Shown: positions 1 through 4,988 of the stretch, in pieces | Numbering within the stretch: the first letter of the stretch is position 1 | Layout of the letters: each line of letters begins with the position of its first letter | Assembly (NCBI GenBank): GCA_964345215.1 | Contig: CAYFQH010000084.1 | Location: forward strand, 1-5,651 | Length of the DNA stretch: 5,651 bases | From: CAYFQH01 sp964345215 | GTDB taxonomy: Bacteria > Bacillota > Clostridia > Christensenellales > Aristaeellaceae | Reading direction: 5' to 3' | Notes under the pieces: model-generated | What the model was told of the DNA's origin: nothing | Databases searched by the model: none | What the model saw: only the letters and a program-made list of their open reading frames with translations | Position numbers and translations under genes: made by a program

Positions 1-24
1 AGGGCAATTTTATTGCCCTTTTCT
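1..24 (+). terminator. Intrinsic terminator of an upstream gene outside the window
   Basis: Two 8-base arms, AGGGCAAT (1-8) and ATTGCCCT (12-19), pair perfectly around a TTT loop and run into TTTTC on the plus strand. It precedes the trpS promoter, so it most likely ends whatever lies to the left and insulates trpS. It does not look like the terminator half of a T-box leader, because a complete promoter follows it. Confidence 0.75.
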
Positions 25-53
25 TTGCAGGCCCATGTAACCTGTGATATAAT
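25..53 (+). promoter_or_regulatory. trpS promoter (sigma-A type, extended -10)
   Basis: A -35 box TTGCAG (25-30) and a perfect -10 box TATAAT (48-53) are separated by 17 bp. TG sits one base before the -10 box (45-46), giving an extended -10. Transcription should begin near position 60, leaving a leader of about 50 nt. That is too short for a T-box or other tRNA-sensing leader. Confidence 0.8.
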
Positions 54-109
54 TGTTTATTATCACTTCCATCGATTTTGATTGATTCCCACACAAGGAG
101 GCCACCACC

Positions 110-1129
110 ATGCAAACCCAGCCCAGCCCAGCCCAACCGAAAAAGAAGGTTATTTTTTCCGGCATCCAGCCCTCGGGTACTTTAACCATTGGCAACTACA
201 TCGGCGCTTTGCGCAACTTTCCTACCTATCAAGAGGAGCATGATGCCATTTACTGCGTAGTCGATCTGCATGCCATTACCGTGCGCCAAGACCCGGCCTC
301 CCTTCGCAAACGCTGCCTCCAGCTAATGGCCGTATACATCGCCAGCGGCTTAGACCCTGAAAAATGTTTAATTTACTGCCAAAGCCATGTTAGCAGCCAT
401 GCAGAACTGGGTTGGATTTTAGACTGCTTTACCTACATGGGTGAGCTGTCCAGGATGACTCAGTTTAAAGATAAATCGGCAAAAAACGAAAACAATTTAA
501 ACGCAGGGCTTTTTACCTACCCTGCCTTGATGGCAGCAGATATTTTGCTGTACCAAACGGATTTGGTGCCCATAGGCGAAGATCAAAAGCAGCACCTGGA
601 GTTGGCCCGGGATTTAGCCCAGCGCTTTAACAACATCTACGGCGATGTATTTACCATTCCCCAAGGCTACACCCCCAAGGTGGGGGCCAGAATTCGTTCG
701 CTGCAAGACCCGACCCGGAAAATGTCCAAATCCGACCCGGAGGAGGCTTATATTTCCCTCCTTGACCCGCCGGATTTAATTCGCAAAAAAATTCGCCGCA
801 GTGTAACCGACAGCGGCAGTGATATTCGCTTTGACATGGAAGAAAAGCCGGGGGTTTCAAACCTGCTGAGCATTTATGCCACCCTTACAGGCGCGAGCAT
901 TGAAAGTGCCATTGACCAGCTGCAAGGCAAAGGCTACGGCGCCTTAAAAGATTTGACCAGCGATGCGGTGATTCAAACTTTGACCCCCTTTCAGGAAACC
1001 TACCACCGGCTGATTAAAGAAAAAGGCTATTTGGAAACCATTATGAAAGACCATAGCGAAAAGGCCTACGCCCGGTCGCTCAAGGTGCTGCGCAAGGTAC
1101 AAAAAAAGGTGGGCCTGGCCCCCCGGTAA
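110..1129 (+). CDS. trpS: Tryptophanyl-tRNA synthetase (TrpRS)
   Basis: Class I aminoacyl-tRNA synthetase that charges tRNA-Trp with tryptophan using ATP in the cytoplasm. At 339 residues it is close to the usual bacterial length. The N-terminal Rossmann fold carries the HIGH-equivalent TIGN (26-29) after the family hallmark SGIQPSG (17-23). Asp144 in LMAADIL aligns with the tryptophan-indole-binding Asp of Bacillus TrpRS. GEDQ (156-159) and the KMSKS loop (204-208) are intact, followed by the helical anticodon-binding domain. The ATG is supported by AAGGAGG at 95-101 with an 8-nt spacer. About ten residues before the conserved core (Q, P and S rich) are encoded partly by tandem CCCAG repeats and look like a non-conserved tail. 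The gene has its own promoter and appears monocistronic. No T-box is visible, although trpS is often T-box controlled in Bacillota. Family assignment is secure. Confidence 0.98.
   Translation: MQTQPSPAQPKKKVIFSGIQPSGTLTIGNYIGALRNFPTYQEEHDAIYCVVDLHAITVRQDPASLRKRCLQLMAVYIASGLDPEKCLIYCQSHVSSHAELGWILDCFTYMGELSRMTQFKDKSAKNENNLNAGLFTYPALMAADILLYQTDLVPIGEDQKQHLELARDLAQRFNNIYGDVFTIPQGYTPKVGARIRSLQDPTRKMSKSDPEEAYISLLDPPDLIRKKIRRSVTDSGSDIRFDMEEKPGVSNLLSIYATLTGASIESAIDQLQGKGYGALKDLTSDAVIQTLTPFQETYHRLIKEKGYLETIMKDHSEKAYARSLKVLRKVQKKVGLAPR
117..136 (+). repeat. Short CCCAG tandem repeat inside the trpS 5' end
   Basis: Three perfect CCCAG units (117-131) and a fourth imperfect unit CCCAA (132-136) lie within codons 3-9 of trpS. 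Five-base units are out of phase with codons, so gain or loss of one unit would shift the frame. The number of copies is low, so instability is only a possibility. Confidence 0.6.
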
Positions 1130-1203
1130 AAAAGGGGGTATAAAAGGCTGCAGGGCATTTTAGTCTGCCTGAACACCTTTGGCAATGAAACGTGCCCGCT
1201 GCA
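1119..1203 (+). other. trpS 3' region: weak secondary structures, no clear terminator
   Basis: The gap after trpS holds no gene up to rplM. CCCCC (about 1119-1124) can pair with GGGGG (1134-1138) across the trpS stop codon, but no T-tract follows. A longer-range stem pairs GGGCA (1153-1157) with TGCCC (1193-1197), extended by GCA (1150-1152) with TGC (1200-1202) past a 2-nt bulge. A small TGCC/GGCA hairpin lies inside it. It too lacks a T-run and is followed by A-residues. trpS transcripts may therefore read on toward rplM or end by another mechanism. Confidence 0.3.
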
Positions 1204-1231
1204 AAAAATATGAATTTCGCCCCTTTAAACC

Positions 1232-1260
1232 TTGACAAGGGGCAAATATTATAATACTAT
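1232..1260 (+). promoter_or_regulatory. Promoter of the rplM-rpsI operon
   Basis: A perfect -35 box TTGACA (1232-1237) is followed after 17 bp by TACTAT (1255-1260), which keeps the key T, A and final T positions. A perfect TATAAT also exists at 1250-1255, but its spacing from the -35 box is only 12 bp, so the downstream hexamer is the better partner. Transcription should start near 1267, giving a leader of about 105 nt before rplM. The -35 box lies inside an inverted repeat (GCCCCTT 1219-1225 with AAGGGGC 1237-1243). Confidence 0.75.
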
Positions 1261-1266
1261 ATTGGA

Positions 1267-1366
1267 TGCTGTTGATAGACTCCGTTAGCCCCGGAACTAT
1301 CATGCTAAAAGGCGTGCGACCATCACACCTTTATAAAAATAAAACATGATTAAAATCAAGGAGGGG
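1267..1366 (+). ncRNA. Structured rplM 5' leader, candidate L13 ribosomal protein leader
   Basis: Hairpin A pairs TGATAG (1273-1278) with CTATCA (1297-1302), plus TCCG (1281-1284) with CGGA (1292-1295) around loop TTAGCCC. A second hairpin pairs AAAGG and GTG (1308-1316) with CAC and CCTTT (1324-1332), with one C-A mismatch. Hairpin A's loop sequence TTAGC (1285-1289) is also complementary to GCTAA (1304-1308), so an alternative fold exists. An autoregulatory L13 leader is known upstream of rplM-rpsI in low-GC Gram-positives (Rfam L13 leader). Position and size fit, but I cannot confirm the family match by eye. No terminator-like T-run follows, so control, if any, would act at translation or RNA stability. 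Confidence 0.5.
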
Positions 1367-1372
1367 TTCCTT

Positions 1373-1804
1373 TTGAAAACGTTTGTACCCAAGGCGCACG
1401 AAGTTGAGCGCAAATGGTACGTCGTTGATGCGCAAAACATGGTTTTAGGGCGCTTAGCCAGCCAGGTTGCCAGCATTTTGCGGGGCAAGCATAAACCCAT
1501 TTTCGACCCATCTGTAGATACCGGGGATTATGTCATCATCGTCAACGCCGACAAAGTTAGATTAACCGGTCACAAGTTAGACCAAAAAATATATTACCAC
1601 CACAGCGGCTATGTAGGCGGTTTAAAGAAAACAAAATACCGCGACTTAATGGCCAAGAAACCTGAGTTTGCCGTAAGGCGCTCTGTTACGGGCATGCTGC
1701 CCAAGAACGTTCTTGGCAGAAAAATGGGCAAAAAACTTTTTGTTTATGCCGGCCCTGACCACCAGCACCAGGCACAACTGCCCCAAGTGCTGGAACTAAA
1801 ATAA
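1373..1804 (+). CDS. rplM: 50S ribosomal protein L13
   Basis: Early-assembling protein of the large ribosomal subunit that binds 23S rRNA. From the TTG start it is 143 residues, matching the family's usual 142-145. The start is TTG at 1373, not the in-frame ATG at 1346. AAGGAGGGG (1358-1366) sits 6 nt before the TTG but lies downstream of the ATG, and the resulting N-terminus, (M)KTFVPKAHEVERKWYVVDA, resembles other L13 proteins. The L13 signature is complete: GMLPKN (107-112), LGR (114-116), then KLFVYAG and HQHQAQ up to about residue 136. rpsI follows 18 nt downstream in the usual bacterial order, and the two share a promoter. In many Bacillota truA lies upstream of rplM; here trpS does instead. 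Confidence 0.98.
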   Translation: MKTFVPKAHEVERKWYVVDAQNMVLGRLASQVASILRGKHKPIFDPSVDTGDYVIIVNADKVRLTGHKLDQKIYYHHSGYVGGLKKTKYRDLMAKKPEFAVRRSVTGMLPKNVLGRKMGKKLFVYAGPDHQHQAQLPQVLELK

Positions 1805-1822
1805 CGGAGGGAGTGAATTTCA

Positions 1823-2215
1823 ATGGCTCAAAACAATATACATGCAGTTGGTCGTCGTAAAAAGGCCGTTGCCCGCGTTCGTTTAGTTCCCGGTGAAGGC
1901 AATATTGTAATCAACAAGCGTGACATCAACGATTATTTTGGTTTAGAAACCTTAAAAATGACCGTGCGCCAGCCCCTGGTATTAACCAACAGCGGCAGCG
2001 AGTTTGACGTTTTGGTTAACGTACACGGCGGCGGCTACACCGGCCAAGCCGGTGCCATTCGCCACGGAATTAGCCGGGCCCTTGTAAAGGCCAACCCGCA
2101 ACTGCGCCCGGAAATTAAAAAAGCCGGTTTCTTAACCCGGGATCCAAGAATGAAAGAGCGTAAAAAATACGGTCTTAAAGGCGCTCGTCGTGCACCTCAG
2201 TTCTCCAAGCGCTAA
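1823..2215 (+). CDS. rpsI: 30S ribosomal protein S9
   Basis: Small-subunit head protein whose C-terminal tail reaches the P-site tRNA. It is 130 residues, the standard length. Seen here are the N-terminal AVGRRKKAVARVRL segment (8-21), the GGGYTGQAGAIRHGISRAL signature (69-87), the TRDPRMKERKKYG segment (105-117), and the invariant C-terminal SKR (128-130). The Shine-Dalgarno GGAGGGAG (1806-1813) precedes the ATG by 9-12 nt depending on the register used. It is the second gene of the rplM-rpsI operon, with no separate promoter in the 18-nt gap. Confidence 0.98.
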   Translation: MAQNNIHAVGRRKKAVARVRLVPGEGNIVINKRDINDYFGLETLKMTVRQPLVLTNSGSEFDVLVNVHGGGYTGQAGAIRHGISRALVKANPQLRPEIKKAGFLTRDPRMKERKKYGLKGARRAPQFSKR

Positions 2216-2220
2216 TTTTT

Positions 2221-2254
2221 CCTTATTTCTAAGGAACAAAAGCGGAACGCTTTT
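2221..2254 (+). terminator. Two small hairpins just after rpsI, possible weak terminator
   Basis: CCTTA (2221-2225) pairs with TAAGG (2230-2234) around TTTC. Immediately after, AAAAGCG (2238-2244) pairs with CGCTTTT (2248-2254) around GAA. The second has the A-tract/T-tract shape of an intrinsic terminator, but its GC core is only three pairs and no further T-run follows. It may be a first, leaky stop for rplM-rpsI before the stronger terminator at 2347-2382. Confidence 0.4.
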
Positions 2255-2303
2255 ACCGCACAACAATTATTTTTATGGGGATAAAAATACGGCCGCGGTA
2301 AAA
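2251..2303. repeat. Nested two-tier inverted repeat
   Basis: An outer perfect 9-bp inverted repeat, TTTTACCGC (2251-2259) with GCGGTAAAA (2295-2303), encloses an inner perfect 9-bp repeat, TATTTTTAT (2268-2276) with ATAAAAATA (2281-2289), around a GGGG loop. The outer left arm shares TTTT with the preceding hairpin (2238-2254), so the two folds exclude each other. In addition, TTTTTATGG (2270-2278) can pair with CCATAAAAA (2331-2339). No gene lies in this stretch. It could be a structured 3' UTR or a small repeat element; copy number elsewhere cannot be judged from this window. Confidence 0.6.
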
Positions 2304-2346
2304 TATGTAAACATCTGTCCCCTTTTGCTTCCATAAAAAGAAAATA

Positions 2347-2382
2347 TTAAAAGCCACCCGCTCATTCGCCGGTGGCTTTTAA
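2347..2382. terminator. Strong bidirectional terminator between rpsI and the adenylyltransferase gene
   Basis: TTAAAAGCCACC (2347-2358) pairs perfectly with GGTGGCTTTTAA (2371-2382), a 12-bp stem with a 12-nt loop. T-rich sequence follows on both strands. It can end rplM-rpsI transcripts on the plus strand and the adenylyltransferase transcript on the minus strand, which would then carry a 3' UTR of about 200 nt. Confidence 0.85.
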
Positions 2383-2475
2383 TGTTTCTTGGTTTTTCAC
2401 GGTGATTTTGCTTTTTCCTTTTTTTCATGGGCTCTTTTTTGCCCTTTACTCCTTTTTTCGGTTTCTCCCTCTTCC
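2383..2475. other. Pyrimidine-rich non-coding tract
   Basis: The plus strand here is dominated by T and C with only a handful of A residues. It includes several T-runs and a weak GGGC/GCCC hairpin (within about 2428-2444) followed by T-rich sequence. No convincing gene lies in it: open frames across it have no ribosome binding site and cross the terminator or the promoter on either side. Low-complexity spacer is the simplest reading. Confidence 0.5.
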
Positions 2476-2504
2476 TTGCAGGGCCCGGCTCCTTTTGGTA
2501 CAAT
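2476..2504 (+). promoter_or_regulatory. Orphan sigma-A promoter with no gene behind it
   Basis: TTGCAG (2476-2481) and TACAAT (2499-2504) are separated by 17 bp, with TG one base before the -10 box (2496-2497). This is the same design as the trpS promoter. Transcription would start near 2511 and run toward the 3' end of the minus-strand adenylyltransferase gene. A Shine-Dalgarno AAAGGAGG follows at 2551-2558, but no ATG, GTG or TTG lies at a usable distance. Confidence 0.6.
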
Positions 2505-2510
2505 AAAACC

Positions 2511-2608
2511 ATCCCCTTGGAGGGTTCAACCCGCCAAAAAATTAAACCTTAAAGGAGGAGCGGGCACCTGGAACCTTTGCGCACTTATTGCCCCCAGGCA
2601 ACCTTTTT
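2511..2608 (+). ncRNA. Candidate small RNA or decayed gene leader
   Basis: From the orphan promoter's expected start to a terminator-like hairpin is about 100 nt. The hairpin is TTGCC (2588-2592) with GGCAA (2597-2601), loop CCCA, then CC and five T. Inside lie the palindrome GGGTT-C-AACCC (2522-2532), a stem CCCGC (2530-2534) with GCGGG (2560-2564) enclosing an unpaired Shine-Dalgarno, and CCTGG (2567-2571) complementary to CCAGG (2594-2598). Its last 24 nt are antisense to the final codons of the adenylyltransferase gene. The alternative is the leftover leader of a gene lost when the minus-strand gene arrived. There is no direct evidence of expression. Confidence 0.35.
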
Positions 2609-3436
2609 AATTCTGCCGATGTACGCTCTCATCCCCATTTCATCCTCTATTGGGTATGTAAAAGCAGCATGCCTTGCCACCTTTAATGCAACATCATGAA
2701 ATAAATCACTCATTACCTCCATGGCTGCCCATATTTGGCTTGCCTGGCTGTTTGGATAGGTAGCGCAGTAGCGCAGGTATAGATCTTCACAGAGATACTG
2801 TTTGTAGTACTTGCCCATCTTGCCTGTTGAAATTTTAAAATTATTTTCCGAGCCAATATACCAATCAATCATGTCGTGCAGTTCCGGCCGAACCACCTGG
2901 CAATACATCCCCATAGCATAAGGCAGCTCATCCCGGGCAAGGCCTTTGGCTATATTTTGCATACACCACCAAAAATGATTGCAGCAGGATGAAAAATGCA
3001 GCTCGCAAGGCGGTTTTACCCAATAGTCCTTATCACTGGCTTTTGGGAACAGCGGCAAGAGCCCATCTTTGTCCAACAGGATCACATTCAAAGAGTCTTT
3101 GCCCATGAGCTCCAATTTTTCAAGAGGAATCAAGGTTAAGTCAATCCGGTTCCCGTCTTTTAAAAGCATCATCCAGGTAAAATGCCCTTTGCCGCTGGGG
3201 CTGCGCATTGCTTCAGGCATTTGAAGCATCAGCCCTTCGCCAAAAACGTCTATCCATCTTAGGTTAGCCCTAAAACCGTCCATATCTGTTACCAGATATA
3301 TCACATCGTAATCCTGGTACGCATCTTTAGGTATTTGGGGGTTGGCTCTGGAACCGTTTAATACAACGGCCCGCACCCGTTCATCCCCCGTTGCAACACC
3401 AAGAATCAAATCGAACATTTCTTTTTCATTTCGCAA
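2585..3436 (-). CDS. ANT(6)/AadK-type aminoglycoside 6-adenylyltransferase homologue
   Basis: Nucleotidyltransferase of the family (Pfam Adenyl_transf) that transfers AMP from ATP to streptomycin in characterised members such as AadE and chromosomal Bacillus AadK. From the TTG start it is 283 residues, close to AadK's 284. The GSR motif (28-30) is followed by DYD (42-44), the metal-binding aspartates, and a third candidate acidic residue lies in RIDLT (Asp99). The C-terminal helical half keeps family-like blocks such as CCNHFWW and MIDWYIG. TTG at 3436 is preferred: AGGGAGGG (3451-3444) lies 8 nt from it but only 1-2 nt from the ATG at 3442, and the N-terminus then reads (M)RNEKEM, like AadK's MRSEQEM as I recall it. 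The canonical LEGSR reads LNGSR here. The gene is intact, single, and divergent from the sirtuin gene. Streptomycin as substrate is inferred from the family only. Confidence 0.9.
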   Translation of the reverse strand: MRNEKEMFDLILGVATGDERVRAVVLNGSRANPQIPKDAYQDYDVIYLVTDMDGFRANLRWIDVFGEGLMLQMPEAMRSPSGKGHFTWMMLLKDGNRIDLTLIPLEKLELMGKDSLNVILLDKDGLLPLFPKASDKDYWVKPPCELHFSSCCNHFWWCMQNIAKGLARDELPYAMGMYCQVVRPELHDMIDWYIGSENNFKISTGKMGKYYKQYLCEDLYLRYCATYPNSQASQIWAAMEVMSDLFHDVALKVARHAAFTYPIEDEMGMRAYIGRIKKVAWGQ

Positions 3437-3442
3437 AGTCAT

Positions 3443-3640
3443 TCCCTCCCTGTACCCTTCTTTTCGTTAAAGGGCTTTTAAGCGGCTTTGGGCCTACGAT
3501 TGATAAAAGACATCAGCTTTTGGCATTTTACAATCCTGTTATGTTGTTCTGTGCCCATTATTTCACAATTTCCCTTTCTTCACAAGCTTTACCCACCGCC
3601 TTTAATAAAACACACAACTTTTATGGATAAGGAGAACACC
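3443..3640. promoter_or_regulatory. Divergent intergenic region with a weak candidate sirtuin promoter
   Basis: This stretch separates the minus-strand adenylyltransferase gene from the plus-strand sirtuin gene and must hold both promoters. For the plus strand, TACAAT (3529-3534) is a good -10 box, but the best -35 partner is a poor AAGACA (3507-3512) at 16 bp. No convincing minus-strand promoter is visible. There is no clear palindromic operator. The sirtuin Shine-Dalgarno AAGGAG is at 3629-3634. Confidence 0.35.
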
Positions 3641-4384
3641 ATGAACAGCCTCATTCATTCCTTTGCCAAAACCATTCGCCAAAGCCGTTACCTGGTTTTT
3701 TTTGGCGGGGCGGGGGTTTCCACCCCTTCGGGCATTCCTGATTTCAGAAGCGCCAAGGGCCTGTACAGCCAGCGGCTGCACAGGCAGTTTACGCCGGAGC
3801 AGCTAATCTCCCACACCTTTTATGCATCCTATCCCCAAGCGTTTTTTGCCTTTTACAAAAAAAACCTGGTGTATCCAAATGCCCTGCCTAACAGCTGCCA
3901 CCTGGCCCTGGCCAGGCTTGAAGAAAAAGGCTTTTGCAAAAGTGTTGTTACCCAAAACATCGACAGCCTGCACCAAATGGCCGGCAGCAAAAACGTTCTG
4001 GAACTTCACGGCAGCGTAAAGCGCAATTACTGTGAAAACTGCCGGGCTTTTTACGATGAAAAGGCTGTTTTGCAGGCGGCAGATGTGCCTTACTGCCAAA
4101 CATGCGGCGGCCGGGTGAAACCCGATGTGGTTTTATATGAAGAGCCTTTAGACCAAGAGGTGTTGGTGGCGGCCGTTAGCGAAATTAGCCGGGCCGATAC
4201 CCTGGTGGTCGGGGGCACCTCCCTGGTGGTCAATCCCGCCGCCTCTCTCATTCAATTTTTTAAAGGCGGCTCTTTGGTGGTCATCAACAAAACCATCACC
4301 CCTGCAGATCAAAAAGCCACCCTGGTTATTCGCCAAGACATTGCCGAAGTATTTTCTCAGACCATGGAACTTCTAGCTCTGTGA
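3641..4384 (+). CDS. NAD-dependent protein deacylase, sirtuin (SIR2/CobB family)
   Basis: Sirtuins remove acetyl or other acyl groups from protein lysines, consuming NAD and releasing nicotinamide and O-acyl-ADP-ribose. At 247 residues this is a normal single-domain bacterial sirtuin. The NAD-binding motif GAGVSTPSGIPDFRS (23-37), TQNID (104-108) and the catalytic His123 in ELHG are intact. A Cys4 zinc site is formed by Cys131, Cys134, Cys152 and Cys155. GTSLVVNPAAS (192-202) and the late VVIN (213-216) complete the Rossmann fold. The usual FGE segment reads VVLYEE (163-168), a variant I believe occurs in clostridial homologues. The start is set by AAGGAG with a 6-nt spacer; an in-frame ATG at 3623 and a longer frame upstream lack ribosome sites. 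It is not fused to any defence-type domain, so a housekeeping regulator is the likely role. No hairpin terminator follows, only T-runs. Confidence 0.96.
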   Translation: MNSLIHSFAKTIRQSRYLVFFGGAGVSTPSGIPDFRSAKGLYSQRLHRQFTPEQLISHTFYASYPQAFFAFYKKNLVYPNALPNSCHLALARLEEKGFCKSVVTQNIDSLHQMAGSKNVLELHGSVKRNYCENCRAFYDEKAVLQAADVPYCQTCGGRVKPDVVLYEEPLDQEVLVAAVSEISRADTLVVGGTSLVVNPAASLIQFFKGGSLVVINKTITPADQKATLVIRQDIAEVFSQTMELLAL

Positions 4385-4438
4385 GGATTTTTTGTTTTTT
4401 CAAGCCCTTTTTCTTTCCCGGTCAACTTCTCCTCTTCA

Positions 4439-4467
4439 TTGACAAACCCTTTAAACCCATATACAAT
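4439..4467 (+). promoter_or_regulatory. Strong promoter of the NusG-II / Gx transporter operon
   Basis: A perfect -35 TTGACA (4439-4444) and a near-perfect -10 TACAAT (4462-4467) are spaced by 17 bp. Transcription should start near 4474, giving a short leader of about 30 nt ending in the Shine-Dalgarno AAAGGA (4489-4494). No operator or leader structure stands out, so expression is probably constitutive. Confidence 0.85.
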
Positions 4468-4502
4468 AGGAAGGCAACTTTAACCCTTAAAGGATGTTTC
4501 TA

Positions 4503-4988
4503 TTGAAAAAAAGAGACTTTGCTGTCATTGGAATTATTTTACTTGGAGCCATCGCTTTAATCGTTTTTCTGCGCCCTTCCATGCTGGGCTTAAGTCCGGT
4601 TCCAGGGGAAGACCAGGCCCTTTTGCAACAGGGGCAAGAAGAAGGGAAAGCAGAAAATCAAGCTTTTCCAAATGCCCTGGCTTTTTTACAAATTACTGTT
4701 GGCCAAAGCCACTATGCCCCCTATCCTTTAGTTGGGGAGGGGGCGTTGACCCTTACCCAAAAAGACGGGCAGGAAAACGTCATTCACTATACCCCCACCA
4801 GCTTTTACATGCACGCCTCCACCTGCGAAGGGCAAGACTGCATCGCTCAGGGGGAGGTTACTTTTGAAAACATCTCTTCCAGGCCCTTTTTTAACAGTGT
4901 TATCTGTTTGCCCAACCAAGTTTCTGTCGCCTTAATCACCCCCCAGGAAGCAAAAGTGAATTGGGAGCAATACTATGGCATCCAGTAA
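4503..4988 (+). CDS. Membrane-anchored NusG domain II-containing protein
   Basis: The protein has a basic N-terminus, one hydrophobic helix (about residues 6-23), a Q/E-rich linker (about 36-53), and an extracytoplasmic domain resembling the NusG domain II family (PF07009). It lacks the NGN and KOW domains of the transcription factor NusG and should not be read as one. The family-like block runs STCEGQDCIAQGEVTF then VICLPNQVSVAL, with three cysteines at 108, 113 and 135 that could form a disulfide or bind a cofactor. Molecular function is unknown. From the TTG it is 161 residues. TTG at 4503 is preferred over ATG at 4494 because AAAGGA abuts the ATG but is 8 nt from the TTG, and translation then begins (M)KKRDFAVIG. 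It heads a two-gene operon and overlaps the next gene by 14 nt, implying translational coupling. Confidence 0.82.
   Translation: MKKRDFAVIGIILLGAIALIVFLRPSMLGLSPVPGEDQALLQQGQEEGKAENQAFPNALAFLQITVGQSHYAPYPLVGEGALTLTQKDGQENVIHYTPTSFYMHASTCEGQDCIAQGEVTFENISSRPFFNSVICLPNQVSVALITPQEAKVNWEQYYGIQ

Noticed and set aside
1250..1255. Perfect TATAAT as the rplM -10 box
   Set aside because: It is only 12 bp from the TTGACA at 1232-1237, too close; TACTAT at 1255-1260 gives the correct 17-bp spacing.
2273..2512. Minus-strand open frame encoding a lysine-rich 79-residue peptide
   Set aside because: It spans the strong terminator and the reverse of the pyrimidine-rich tract. Its lysine richness follows from A-rich reverse-strand sequence, and purines abut the ATG without proper spacing.
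2389..2610. Plus-strand open frame of 73 codons between the terminator and the adenylyltransferase gene
   Set aside because: No ribosome binding site at its ATG. It runs through the orphan promoter and its Shine-Dalgarno and ends antisense to a real gene. The composition is low complexity.
2568..2711. A CTG-initiated frame 9 nt after the orphan Shine-Dalgarno
   Set aside because: CTG starts are very rare, and nearly the whole frame is antisense to the conserved C-terminus of the adenylyltransferase, so it is better explained as a shadow.
3488..3640. N-terminal extension of the sirtuin by up to 51 residues
   Set aside because: The extension has no Shine-Dalgarno, covers the divergent promoter region, and lies outside the conserved domain. 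AAGGAG correctly spaced before 3641 sets the start.
2585..4384. Adenylyltransferase plus sirtuin as a new defence module
   Set aside because: The two genes are divergent, not an operon. The nucleotidyltransferase is a full ANT(6)-type enzyme rather than a minimal MNT toxin-antitoxin domain, and the sirtuin is a standalone deacylase with a complete zinc site, without the extra domains of antiphage SIR2 proteins.
4385..4415. Terminator after the sirtuin gene
   Set aside because: There are T-runs at 4388-4400 and 4408-4412, but no stable stem precedes them; only a trivial CTC/GAG hairpin was found.
4494..4988. Reading the NusG-domain-II protein as transcription factor NusG
   Set aside because: It has a membrane anchor and lacks the NGN and KOW domains; only the separate domain II is recognisable.
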